In this document: piece by piece, positions 8,446-16,576 of the stretch | Numbering within the stretch: position 1 is the stretch's first letter | Layout: the number at the start of each line of letters is the position of its first letter | Assembly: GCF_016862435.1 (NCBI RefSeq) | Contig: NZ_BOMY01000025.1 | Location: 124,001-188,000, forward strand | Source: Paractinoplanes tereljensis | GTDB taxonomy: Bacteria; Actinomycetota; Actinomycetes; Mycobacteriales; Micromonosporaceae | Reading direction: 5' to 3' | DNA: 64,000 bases | Notes under the pieces: generated by a model | What the model saw: the letters and a program-made list of their open reading frames with translations, nothing else | Told to the model about the DNA's origin: nothing | Database searches by the model: none | Translations under genes and position numbers: made by a program

Positions 8446-11244
8446 ATGAGCGAGTCAGAGACACCGCGGTTCCGTTACACGGCCGCGCTGGCCAACGAGA
8501 TCGAGCCGCGCTGGCAGGCCTGGTGGGCCGAGCACGGCACGTTCCACGCCCCGAACCCGTCCGGTGATCTGGCCGACCCGGCGCACCCGCGGGCCGGCGC
8601 GCCCAAGCTGCACGTGCAGGACATGTTCCCGTACCCGTCGGGCGCGGGCCTGCACGTCGGTCACCCGCTCGGGTACATCGGCACCGACAGCTACACCCGC
8701 TACAAGCGGATGGCCGGTTTCAACGTCCTGCACCCGATGGGCTTCGACGCGTTCGGCCTGCCCGCCGAGCAGTACGCGGTGCAGACCGGCACCCACCCGG
8801 CGATCACCACGGCCGCCAACGTCGAGCGCTACAAGACCCAGCTGCGCCGGCTGGGCCTGGCCTACGACGATCGCCGCTCGTTCGCCACCACCGACCCCGA
8901 GTACTACCGCTGGACCCAGTGGATCTTCCTGCAGGTCTTCAACTCCTGGTACGACGAGAAGATCCACAAGGCCCGGCCGATCCCCGAGCTGATCGCCGAG
9001 TTCGAGGCCGGCACCCGGCCTGCCCCGGAACAGCCGTGGGCGGAGCTGTCCCCGGTCGAGCGCCGCAAGCTGATCGACGACCACCGCCTGGCCTACGTCA
9101 GCGAGGCCCCGGTCAACTGGTGTCCCGGGCTGGGCACGGTGCTGGCCAACGAGGAGGTCACTCCGGACGGCCGCAGCGAGCGGGGTAACTACCCGGTCTT
9201 CCAGCGCAGCCTGAAGCAGTGGATGATGCGGATCACCGCGTACTGCGACCGCCTGATCGAGGACCTGGACACGCTGGACTGGCCGGAGCCGGTCAAGCTG
9301 ATGCAGCGCAACTGGATCGGCCGCTCCAAGGGCGCGCACGTCGACTTCCCGGTCGGCGACGACGTGATCACCGTCTTCACCACCCGGCCGGACACGCTGT
9401 TCGGCGCCACCTACATGGTGCTGGCGCCCGAGCACGAGCTGGTCGACAAGATCGCCCCGGCGGCCTGGGCTGCGGGGACAAATCCGACATGGACCGCTGG
9501 TGCGGCGACGCCGGGGGAGGCCATCCGGACATATCGGGCAGCGGCCGCGGCCAAGACCGACGAGGAGCGCACCGAGTCCAAGGAGAAGACCGGCGTCTTC
9601 ACCGGGGCGTTCGCCACCAACCCGGTCAACGGCGCGCAGATCCCGGTGTTCATCGCCGACTACGTGCTGGCCGGTTACGGCACCGGCGCGATCATGGCGG
9701 TGCCCGGCCAGGACGAGCGCGACTGGGCCTTCGCCGAGGCCTTCGAGCTGCCTGTCATCCGTACGGTCAAGGCTCCTGATGATTTTGAAGGTGCCTTTAC
9801 CGGCGACGGCCCGGCGGTCAACAGCGACTGGCTGGACGGCATGGGTGTGGCCGAGGCCAAGGCCGCGATGATCGCCTGGCTGGAGCAGCACGGGCACGGG
9901 CGGGGCGCGACCACCTACCGGCTGCGCGACTGGCTGTTCAGCCGGCAGCGCTACTGGGGTGAGCCGTTCCCGATCGTCTACGACGAGACCGGGCTGCCGA
10001 TCGCCCTGCCCGACGCGATGCTGCCGGTCGTGCTGCCGGACGTCGACGACTTCTCGCCGCGCACCTTCGACCCGGACGACGCGAACAGCGAGCCGGAGAC
10101 GCCGCTGTCCCGCAAGAAGGACTGGGTCAACGTCGAGCTGGACCTGGGGGACGGCCTGAAGTCGTACACCCGGGAGACCAACACCATGCCGCAGTGGGCC
10201 GGCTCCTGCTGGTACGAGCTGCGCTACCTGGACCCGCGCAACTCCGGCGCGCTGGTGGGCAAGGAGAACGAGGCCTACTGGATGGGCCCGGCCCGGGACG
10301 GCGACTCCGGCGGCGTCGACCTGTACGTCGGTGGCGTCGAGCACGCCGTGCTGCACCTGCTGTACGCCCGCTTCTGGCACAAGGTGCTGTACGACCTGGG
10401 TCACGTCTCGTCGTTCGAGCCGTTCCGCAAGCTGTTCAACCAGGGCTACATCCAGGCGTACGCGTTCCGCGACGCCCGCGGCGTCATCGTGCCCGCCGAG
10501 GAAGTCGTCGAGCGCGACGGTGCCTACTTCTACGGCGACGCTCGCGTGACGCGTGAATACGGGAAAATGGGCAAGTCGCTGAAGAACGTCGTCACCCCCG
10601 ACGAGATGTGCGAGCAGTACGGCGCCGACACGTTCCGGGTGTACGAGATGGCGATGGGCCCGCTGGACGTCTCCCGTCCCTGGGAGACCCGGGCGGTCAT
10701 CGGCTCGCAGCGCTTCCTGCAGCGGGTGTGGCGCCTGGTCGTCGACGAGGAGACCGGCGCGACCCGGGTCACCGACACCGCTCTGGACGAAAAAACCCGG
10801 AAGCACCTGCACCGCACCATCGCCGGGGTCCGCGAGGACATGGACGAGCTGCGGTTCAACACCGCGATCGCCAAGCTGATCGAGCTGACCAACACGCTGA
10901 CCCCGCTGCCGGTGGCGTCGCGGGAGGCGATCGAGCCGCTGCTGCTGATGACGGCGCCGTTCGCGCCGCACCTGGCCGAGGAGCTGTGGAGCAAGCTGGG
11001 TCACGAGGGCACGCTGACCTACACCGCGTTCCCGGTGGCCGACCCGGAGCAGCTGAAGGCCGAGTCGATCACCTACCCGGTGCAGGTCAACGGGAAGGTG
11101 CGCGGGCGGGTCGAGGTGTCACCCGAGGCTGACGAGGCGTCGGTCCGGGAGGCGGCGCTGGCCGCCGTGGCCGAGGTGCTCGATGGGCGTACGCCCAAGA
11201 AGGTCATCGTGGTGGCCGGCCGCCTGGTGAGCGTCGTCGTTTAA
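8446..11244 (+). CDS. leuS: Leucyl-tRNA synthetase
   Basis: This encodes 932 aa. It charges tRNA-Leu with leucine in the cytoplasm. The class I signatures are present: the HIGH-type motif HVGH at residues 70-73 (LHVGHPLGYIGTD) and the KMSKS-type loop KMGKS at 707-711. An inserted CP1 editing domain (TTRPDTLFGATYMVLAPEH) and the C-terminal VNGKVRGR segment fit bacterial LeuRS, as does the length. The ATG at 8446 follows the leader/terminator region. The gene stands alone and is convergent with the NlpC/P60 gene, sharing a hairpin terminator with it. Confidence 0.97.
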   Translation: MSESETPRFRYTAALANEIEPRWQAWWAEHGTFHAPNPSGDLADPAHPRAGAPKLHVQDMFPYPSGAGLHVGHPLGYIGTDSYTRYKRMAGFNVLHPMGFDAFGLPAEQYAVQTGTHPAITTAANVERYKTQLRRLGLAYDDRRSFATTDPEYYRWTQWIFLQVFNSWYDEKIHKARPIPELIAEFEAGTRPAPEQPWAELSPVERRKLIDDHRLAYVSEAPVNWCPGLGTVLANEEVTPDGRSERGNYPVFQRSLKQWMMRITAYCDRLIEDLDTLDWPEPVKLMQRNWIGRSKGAHVDFPVGDDVITVFTTRPDTLFGATYMVLAPEHELVDKIAPAAWAAGTNPTWTAGAATPGEAIRTYRAAAAAKTDEERTESKEKTGVFTGAFATNPVNGAQIPVFIADYVLAGYGTGAIMAVPGQDERDWAFAEAFELPVIRTVKAPDDFEGAFTGDGPAVNSDWLDGMGVAEAKAAMIAWLEQHGHGRGATTYRLRDWLFSRQRYWGEPFPIVYDETGLPIALPDAMLPVVLPDVDDFSPRTFDPDDANSEPETPLSRKKDWVNVELDLGDGLKSYTRETNTMPQWAGSCWYELRYLDPRNSGALVGKENEAYWMGPARDGDSGGVDLYVGGVEHAVLHLLYARFWHKVLYDLGHVSSFEPFRKLFNQGYIQAYAFRDARGVIVPAEEVVERDGAYFYGDARVTREYGKMGKSLKNVVTPDEMCEQYGADTFRVYEMAMGPLDVSRPWETRAVIGSQRFLQRVWRLVVDEETGATRVTDTALDEKTRKHLHRTIAGVREDMDELRFNTAIAKLIELTNTLTPLPVASREAIEPLLLMTAPFAPHLAEELWSKLGHEGTLTYTAFPVADPEQLKAESITYPVQVNGKVRGRVEVSPEADEASVREAALAAVAEVLDGRTPKKVIVVAGRLVSVVV

Positions 11245-11257
11245 CACCAACCATGCC

Positions 11258-11294
11258 GAAAGGGGCGTCGCGCGAACCGCGCGGCGCCCCTTTC
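11258..11294. terminator. Bidirectional hairpin terminator between leuS and the NlpC/P60 gene
   Basis: The arms at 11258-11274 and 11278-11294 form a 17-bp stem with one G-U pair and a 3-nt loop. The outer ends are GAAA and TTTC, giving a short U-run in both directions. It separates two convergent stop codons 63 bp apart. Confidence 0.75.
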
Positions 11295-11307
11295 CGATCA
11301 ACTACTT

Positions 11308-12129
11308 TCAGGCGACAAGCCGGCGTACGACGTAGTTGCTGCCGTAGATCTTGTGCTTGCCGACCCGGGCGCCGGTGTGCGGCGAGTCGTACATGTAGCC
11401 GCCACCCGCGTAGATGCCGGCGTGGTAGCCGTACGAGCCCGAGCGGAAGACGATCAGGTCGCCGACCTGCTTGTTGCTCTTGGCGACGGACTTGCCGTAC
11501 TTCTGCTGGGTGTTGGCCTTGTGCGGCAGGGCCTTGCCGGTCGTCTTCTTGTAAACGTACTTCGTGAAGCCGGAGCAGTCGAAACGCGACGGCCCCGACG
11601 CGGCGAACTTGTACAGCGCGCCGGTGTGCGACTTGGCCTCGGCGAGCACCTTGGCACCACTGGCCTTCACCGTGAACCGGTAGCCGTTGGTGTACTTCAC
11701 GTTGTAGTCGCCGTTGCCCAGGAACACGGCCCGGAAGTTGATCGTGGCCAGCGGCTTGGCGTACAGCGTGACTGCGCCGTTGCCGTTGACCTTCGCCGAC
11801 CCCCAGGAGGTCCACGCGCCGCCGCGGTTGCCCTCGAGGCGGACGTAGCCGGTCGTAACCGCCTGGCCCGTCTGGGGGTTGTAGACCCGGGCGGTCACCC
11901 TGACTCTCGAACCCCACGCGACGGTGCGGGTGCTCGAGTTGATGGAGACGGCCGGGGTCACCTTGGCGGTGGCCTGGACTGCCGCTACGACGGGAGTTGA
12001 CGTCGTGGCAGCGCTTGCCGCGGTCGGAGCCATGAGCTGACCTGCGCAGAGGCAGAGACCCAGGGACAGCGCGGCAGTACCGGTTCCGACGGACAGCCGT
12101 CGACGCCGGCTCGAGTTGTGCTCGTGCAC
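11308..12129 (-). CDS. Secreted NlpC/P60 peptidoglycan endopeptidase
   Basis: This encodes 273 aa from a GTG at 12129, with GGAGGG about 11 nt upstream. An N-terminal signal peptide (RRRR run, then a hydrophobic stretch ending TAASA) directs export. A middle Ig-like beta domain (residues about 50-155) precedes the catalytic NlpC/P60 domain. C185 in RFDCSGF and H236 in YHAGIY are the expected Cys-His pair. It should cleave D-Glu/meso-DAP-type bonds in peptidoglycan. The upstream c-di-AMP riboswitch fits a wall hydrolase tied to osmotic or envelope signalling. Confidence 0.92.
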   Translation of the reverse strand: MHEHNSSRRRRLSVGTGTAALSLGLCLCAGQLMAPTAASAATTSTPVVAAVQATAKVTPAVSINSSTRTVAWGSRVRVTARVYNPQTGQAVTTGYVRLEGNRGGAWTSWGSAKVNGNGAVTLYAKPLATINFRAVFLGNGDYNVKYTNGYRFTVKASGAKVLAEAKSHTGALYKFAASGPSRFDCSGFTKYVYKKTTGKALPHKANTQQKYGKSVAKSNKQVGDLIVFRSGSYGYHAGIYAGGGYMYDSPHTGARVGKHKIYGSNYVVRRLVA

Positions 12130-12147
12130 GGTAAGGGATTCCCTCCG

Positions 12148-12325
12148 GCACGCCTGCGAGGTTAGCTGTCGGGTTCGGGCGGGAAGGTGTGCCCGGTCGC
12201 CGTGATGGCCGACTTCACCCCGAGGGCTGCTCCGTGGATCGCCACCGGAGCGGGTGGCGCGGAGCGGACCAGAATTGGGTCCCCCGTCCCTGCCCCCGTA
12301 TGCCTATGTGGTCGTGAGCGTGGTC
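12148..12325 (-). promoter_or_regulatory. c-di-AMP (ydaO/yuaA) riboswitch upstream of the NlpC/P60 gene
   Basis: Read on the minus strand, the leader contains the conserved ydaO elements in order: GGGGACCCAATT near 12273-12284, GGGGTGAAG near 12212-12220, and CGAACCCGACAGCTAACC then TCGCAGGCG at about 12151-12178. These match the aptamer's signature blocks and the closing P1 strand. The 3' edge lies only a few nt from the Shine-Dalgarno sequence (12141-12146), with no separate T-run hairpin. Family knowledge: in actinobacteria this riboswitch, an off switch when it binds c-di-AMP, commonly controls cell-wall hydrolases. The 5' boundary is approximate. Confidence 0.85.
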
Positions 12326-12630
12326 GCGGCGATCGACCCGGGGCAGGGCTCGGCGTGAGCCTGATCGTCGCGAGCCGGTTCGCTCGGAACCGGCCCAACC
12401 TTGCTACCCGAAATTTTCCATGATCGTCGGGCCGTTTTCGTCACTCTCCGTGTTTGGCATATTGGATGCTGTCCGGTTTGTTATCTCCGCGAGACAAATG
12501 CCATGACGTCGGGTAGCTGAGTTATTACTGAACGTCCAAGGTTACGGGTGAAACAGAACACACAAAAAGTGGCCGTAACCCCGCGTTTGCTGGCCCGAAA
12601 CGGTTCAGTAGACTGCCCGCCCTCCGCAAC
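12326..12630. other. Divergent intergenic region between the NlpC/P60 gene and murT
   Basis: I see no coding frame here. It should hold the promoter for the riboswitch transcript (minus) and upstream elements for murT (plus). A perfect 8-bp inverted repeat, GCCGGTTC/GAACCGGC (12374-12381 and 12387-12394), lies upstream of the riboswitch. A longer-range pair, GCTACCCGA (12403-12411) and TCGGGTAGC (12511-12519), brackets an AT-richer stretch that probably contains the riboswitch promoter. No binding protein can be named. Confidence 0.4.
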
Positions 12631-12658
12631 TCGACGTAATCGCCGGGTCCGGTACCCT
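12631..12658 (+). promoter_or_regulatory. Candidate leaderless promoter of murT
   Basis: TCGACG (12631-12636), a 16-bp spacer and TACCCT (12653-12658) precede the murT GTG by 7 bp. This places the transcription start at or next to the start codon, the usual pattern for a leaderless actinobacterial mRNA. No Shine-Dalgarno sequence is visible. Confidence 0.45.
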
Positions 12659-12665
12659 CGCTGGC

Positions 12666-13901
12666 GTGACGGACGGGAAGATGCCCCTGCGGGCCAAGGT
12701 CGCGACCTCCGTGTCGAAAACCGCGGCCGCGCTCTCCAGGGCGGCGGGACGCGGCGACGGCTCGGTCATCGGCGGATGGATCGGCCTCAAGATCGACCCG
12801 GAGCTGCTGAACCACCTGGCCGGCGGCCGCGCGATCGCGCTGATCTCGGGGACCAACGGCAAGACCACCACCACCCGGCTGGCGACCGCCGCGCTCGAGG
12901 TGATGGGCCGGGTCGCGACCAACTCGTTCGGCGCCAACATGCCCACCGGGCACACCTCGGCGCTGGCCAAGGCCGGTTCCACGCCGTTCGCGGTGCTCGA
13001 GGTCGACGAGCACTACCTGGCCCGGGTGATCGACGCCACCGAGCCCCGGGTCGTGGCTCTGCTCAACCTCTCCCGCGACCAGCTGGACCGGGCCAAAGAG
13101 GTCTCGATGATGGCCCAGATGTGGCGCGACGCGCTGGCCAACCACCCCGACGTGCGGGTGGTGGCCAACGCGGACGACCCGATGGTCGTGTGGGCCGCCG
13201 GGGACAGCGCCCACGTCACCTGGTTCAGCGCCGGTCAGCGCTGGCACGACGACTCGTTCGTCTGCCCGCAGAGCGGCCACCCGATCGAGCGCGCCAACGG
13301 CGACTGGTGGTGCGTCGGCTGCCCGCTGCGCCGCCCGCAGGCCCAGTGGCGGGTCGAGGACGAGGGCGTGGTCGACCCGCGCGGCGACTGGCACCTGGTC
13401 AAGCTGCAGCTGCCCGGCACGGTCAACCTCGGCAACGCGGCCACCGCGCTCGCGGTCGCGGCCGAGTTCGGTGTACGCCCGATAGAGGCTCTCCCGCGGC
13501 TCTCCAACGTCGCGTCGGTCGCCGGTCGATATGCCCAGGTTGACCGGGACGGACGAAATGTCCGCCTACTGCTGGCCAAGAACCCGGCAAGCTGGCTCGA
13601 GGCGTTCGACATGGCCGAGCAGGCACCCACCCTGCTCTCGGTCAACGCCCGGGACCCGGACGGCCTGGACACCAGCTGGCTGTACGACGTCGACTTCTCC
13701 CCGTTGCGCGACCGGCCGGTGCTGATCACCGGGGACCGGGCCTACGACCTGGCAGTTCGCCTCGAGGTGAACGCTGTGCCGTTCCGGCACGTTAGGACTT
13801 TTGACGAGGCGATCCAGGCCGTTCCATCGGGCCGCCTCGAGGTGATCGCCAATTACACGGCGTTCCAGGACATCCGAGCGGAGTTGGATCGTGTCCTCTG
13901 A
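12666..13901 (+). CDS. murT: Lipid II isoglutaminyl synthase, Mur-ligase-like subunit MurT
   Basis: This encodes 411 aa. With GatD it amidates the alpha-carboxyl of D-Glu in lipid II to D-isoglutamine, using ATP and glutamine. The Mur ligase ATP loop SGTNGKTTTT begins at residue 61. A zinc-ribbon-like insert carries Cys pairs (FVCPQSGH and WWCVGCPL), typical of MurT. The DUF1727 C-terminal domain follows. The GTG start has no Shine-Dalgarno sequence and fits leaderless translation. Its last 11 bp overlap gatD, consistent with the obligate two-subunit enzyme. Confidence 0.95.
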   Translation: MTDGKMPLRAKVATSVSKTAAALSRAAGRGDGSVIGGWIGLKIDPELLNHLAGGRAIALISGTNGKTTTTRLATAALEVMGRVATNSFGANMPTGHTSALAKAGSTPFAVLEVDEHYLARVIDATEPRVVALLNLSRDQLDRAKEVSMMAQMWRDALANHPDVRVVANADDPMVVWAAGDSAHVTWFSAGQRWHDDSFVCPQSGHPIERANGDWWCVGCPLRRPQAQWRVEDEGVVDPRGDWHLVKLQLPGTVNLGNAATALAVAAEFGVRPIEALPRLSNVASVAGRYAQVDRDGRNVRLLLAKNPASWLEAFDMAEQAPTLLSVNARDPDGLDTSWLYDVDFSPLRDRPVLITGDRAYDLAVRLEVNAVPFRHVRTFDEAIQAVPSGRLEVIANYTAFQDIRAELDRVL

Positions 13902-14604
13902 GAGCACGCTGCGGATCGTGTGGATCTACCCCGACCTGCTGTCCACCTACGGTGACCGGGGCAACATGCTCATCCTGGCCCGGCGGGCCGCGATGCGCGG
14001 CATCCCGGTCGAGGCGTACGAGATCCGCTCCGACCAGCCGATGCCGTCCAGCGCCGACATCTACCTGATCGGCGGCGGTGAGGACGGCCCGCAGGCCCTG
14101 GCCGCGCAGCGCCTGATCGCCGACGGCGGCCTGCACCGCGCCGTCAACCAGGGCGCCGCGGTTCTGGCCATTTGTGCCGGTTACCAGCTGTTCGGCCACT
14201 CGTTCTTCGCCAAGGGCACCAAATGTCCCGGGCTAGGCTTGCTGGACCTGCACTCCGACCGGGGCGAGACCCGCGCCGTCGGGGAGCTCCGCGGCGACAT
14301 CGATCCCCGGCTGGGCTTGCCCCCGCTGACCGGTTTCGAGAACCACGGCGGCCGCACCCACCTGGGCCCCGGGGTGTCACCCCTGGCCCGGGTCACCGCG
14401 GGCATCGGCAACGACAGCCAGACCGAGGGCGCCTGGCACGGCAAGATCCTGGGCAGCTACTCACACGGCCCCGCGTTGGCTCGCAACCCAGCTATAGCCG
14501 ATCTGCTACTGCGTTGGGCGATCGGCGCGGATAGCCTTTCACCCGTTGACGACACCTGGGCCGACCGGCTCAGAGGCGAAAGGCTCGCAGCCGCGGGCGC
14601 TTGA
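13891..14604 (+). CDS. gatD: Lipid II isoglutaminyl synthase, glutamine amidotransferase subunit GatD
   Basis: This encodes 237 aa. It is a class I-like (CobB/CobQ-type) glutaminase that supplies ammonia to MurT. The nucleophile is C95 in AICAGYQLFG and the catalytic His is H192 in GSYSHGP. The GTG start lies inside the murT end, so the subunits are probably made in fixed ratio. The operon appears to end here or at the following membrane-protein gene. Confidence 0.94.
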   Translation: MSSESTLRIVWIYPDLLSTYGDRGNMLILARRAAMRGIPVEAYEIRSDQPMPSSADIYLIGGGEDGPQALAAQRLIADGGLHRAVNQGAAVLAICAGYQLFGHSFFAKGTKCPGLGLLDLHSDRGETRAVGELRGDIDPRLGLPPLTGFENHGGRTHLGPGVSPLARVTAGIGNDSQTEGAWHGKILGSYSHGPALARNPAIADLLLRWAIGADSLSPVDDTWADRLRGERLAAAGA

Positions 14605-14656
14605 CCAGCACGTTCACAGATCATGAACCGACGATGAGTTGGGGCGGTTTGCCTGC

Positions 14657-15388
14657 ATGACTGACACCTTGATCGCACCTCCGGCCCCTTCGACGGTCGC
14701 GCCGGCCCTGCCGGTCACCGAGCCCATGGGCTGGAAGCGCCGACTGATCCGCGTGGCGGCCCTGGCGCTGGTGGTGGGCGGCCTCGCCGCCGCCGCGGCG
14801 CTGCTGCCCCTGCGTGACATCGGCGACGCGATCCTGGCGCTGGGCCACGGCGCCCCCGTCGCGATCGCGGTGGTCGGCGGCCTGCTGCTGTCGGTCCTCG
14901 TCCCGCGCACCGCCATCACCCTCGCCTGCGGCGCCCTGCTCGGTGCGGCCACCGGCGCCGCCACCGCGCTGGCCGCGGCCGTGATCGCCGCCACCGCCAC
15001 CTACTACGCCGGCCGCTGGGCCGGCCGGGGCGCCCTGAACGCCCGGGCCGGTGGCCGCCTGGCCCGCCTGGACGGCTGGCTCAACCGCCGCGGCCTGGCC
15101 GCGGTGCTGCTGGTCCGCTTCCTCCCGCTGGCCCCGTTCGGCCTGATCGGCTACGCCTACGGCACGACGAGCGTCTGCCGCAAGCGCTACCTGCTGGGCA
15201 CCACGCTCGCCTCGATCCCGTCGGCGGTCAGCTACGCGGTGATCGGCGCCGCGGTCGCCAACCCGGGCGGCCTGAACCCGCTGAGCCTGGCGCCCGCCCT
15301 GATCGGCTTCACCTTGACCACCACGATCGTCTGGCGCTGGAAGCGCAGCGCCCGCCGAGAGGCCGCCCTGGCCACCGCCGCGGCCTGA
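14657..15388 (+). CDS. TVP38/TMEM64 (SNARE-associated, DedA-like) membrane protein
   Basis: This encodes about 243 aa with five to six hydrophobic segments. The core GWAGRGALNAR ... RFLPLAPFGLIGYAYGTTSV resembles the re-entrant loop region of the VTT/TVP38 family. Start: ATG at 14657, with TTGGGGCGG 11 nt upstream; a TTG at 14639 is an alternative. The family is widespread and its transport or lipid-handling role is mostly unassigned. It sits 52 bp after gatD and ends in a strong terminator. Confidence 0.8.
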   Translation: MTDTLIAPPAPSTVAPALPVTEPMGWKRRLIRVAALALVVGGLAAAAALLPLRDIGDAILALGHGAPVAIAVVGGLLLSVLVPRTAITLACGALLGAATGAATALAAAVIAATATYYAGRWAGRGALNARAGGRLARLDGWLNRRGLAAVLLVRFLPLAPFGLIGYAYGTTSVCRKRYLLGTTLASIPSAVSYAVIGAAVANPGGLNPLSLAPALIGFTLTTTIVWRWKRSARREAALATAAA

Positions 15389-15402
15389 AAGACCCAAGCT
15401 GA

Positions 15403-15439
15403 CTGAAGGCCCGCCTCTCCAGGCGGGCCTTCAGCTTTT
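15403..15439 (+). terminator. Strong intrinsic terminator after the TVP38 gene
   Basis: The arms at 15403-15416 and 15421-15434 form a perfect 14-bp GC-rich stem with a 4-nt loop, followed by CTTTT. It marks the end of the murT-gatD-TVP38 unit and the left border of the accessory pocket. Confidence 0.85.
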
Positions 15440-15471
15440 CCGTATATAAGAGGTGTACGGGGTTGCTACCG

Positions 15472-15530
15472 CCGATCTTGTTGACCTGCCGCTTCGACCG
15501 GCGATCTTGTTGAGCTGGCGCACCGGCCGA
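15472..15530 (-). repeat. Two degenerate inverted relatives of the 52-bp palindromic repeat
   Basis: CGATCTTGTTGA occurs twice, from 15473 and from 15502. It matches the reverse complement of the conserved 3' box of the downstream repeats (CCACAAGATCG) apart from a G-to-T change. The second copy continues GCTGGCGC, as the repeat arms do. These look like decayed or partial copies in the opposite orientation, so repeat-like sequence flanks the DUF559 gene on both sides. Confidence 0.5.
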
Positions 15531-15616
15531 ACGGGAAATCGACATCCTCGAGCGTCGCTGCGGAGTTATCCACAGGGCTGGAGCGGCGTCGGCGGCAGAT
15601 GCGGCAAGGTCTGCCG

Positions 15617-16576
15617 ATGCGCAACGTCCCCGGCCCCGACGCATCCGACCTCGACTGGCTGATCTTCGAGCAGGCCGGCGTGCTGACCACCGCCCAGGCG
15701 GAGCAACTGATCACCCCCGGAAAAGCGCGCGGCCACCTGCGCCTGAACCGATGGCGACGCCTGTGCCGCGGAATCCTGCTTGCCGAGAACGGTCTCCTCC
15801 GGCGCGACCAGCAGCTGTGGGCCGCGGTGCTGCTCGCCGGGCGCGACGCCCACCTGGCCGGCGCGACGGCGGCGACCGAGGGCGGATTGACCGGTTTGTC
15901 GCCGGACCCGATCGAGGTGCTCGTGCCGGCCATCCGCAGCCGAAGTCTCCGCATCCCGCAGCTGCCTCCGGACATGCCGCCGATCCGGCTGTACCGGACG
16001 GCGGCCCTGCCCGAGCACCACCGGCAGATCGGCCGGCCACCGCGTACGACGATCGCCCGCGCCGCTATCGACGGCGCCGCCTGGGCCCGGACCGACCGGG
16101 CGGCCGCCGGTCTGATCGCGCGGGCGTATCAGCAGGGCTGCGCGACTACCGGTGAGCTTCGGGCGGTGCTGGACATGTTCCCGACGATCCGCCGTCACCG
16201 GCTGATCGGGACGACGATCGCCGACCTGGCCGGCGGCGCCATGGCGCTCTCCGAGATCGACCTGCTCGCGTTGTGCCGGCGTCATCGGATTCCGGCGCCG
16301 AACCGCCAAGCCCCGCGCACCGACGGCACCGGCCGCATGCGGTTCGTCGACGCCCACTGGGCCGATGCGCGTCTGCTGGTCGAGGTCGACGGCGGGTATC
16401 ACCTGGATGTGCGGCAGTGGGCAGCGGACATGCTGCGGCAGAACGAGATCTGGATCAGCGGCGATCGCATCCTGCGCTTCCCGGCGTGGCTGGTGCGCGC
16501 GGAGCCGGCCACGGTGGCCACCCAGATCCGCGCGGCGCTGGCCGCGGCCCTCCGCCCTCCGGCGCCACCCGGGTAG
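15617..16576 (+). CDS. AbiEi-like / DUF559 (Vsr-fold) domain protein
   Basis: This encodes about 319 aa from ATG 15617 (AAGG 8 nt upstream); ATG 15599 would add six residues. The N terminus (WLIFEQAGVLTTAQAEQL ... RLCRGILL) resembles the AbiEi antitoxin-type winged helix. The C terminus (RFVDAHWADARLLVEVDGGYH ... RILRFPAWLV) matches the DUF559/very-short-patch-repair-like nuclease fold, with the acidic LVEVDGGYH strand. Family knowledge: such proteins are common, strain-variable singletons in actinobacteria, and no AbiEii toxin gene is adjacent. It lies between a strong terminator and the palindromic repeat array, whose first unit starts right after the stop codon. Confidence 0.75.
   Translation: MRNVPGPDASDLDWLIFEQAGVLTTAQAEQLITPGKARGHLRLNRWRRLCRGILLAENGLLRRDQQLWAAVLLAGRDAHLAGATAATEGGLTGLSPDPIEVLVPAIRSRSLRIPQLPPDMPPIRLYRTAALPEHHRQIGRPPRTTIARAAIDGAAWARTDRAAAGLIARAYQQGCATTGELRAVLDMFPTIRRHRLIGTTIADLAGGAMALSEIDLLALCRRHRIPAPNRQAPRTDGTGRMRFVDAHWADARLLVEVDGGYHLDVRQWAADMLRQNEIWISGDRILRFPAWLVRAEPATVATQIRAALAAALRPPAPPG

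Noticed and set aside
12187..12423. Small ORF over the riboswitch
   Set aside because: The stretch is explained by the c-di-AMP aptamer on the other strand and has no Shine-Dalgarno site.
15566..15574. DnaA box TTATCCACA (and TTTTCCACA in repeat units 3 and 4) as a replication or titration site
   Set aside because: Only one perfect box exists, with no cluster of true boxes, no dnaA/dnaN nearby and no AT-rich unwinding region. The similarity in the repeats is probably a by-product of the CCACAA arm.
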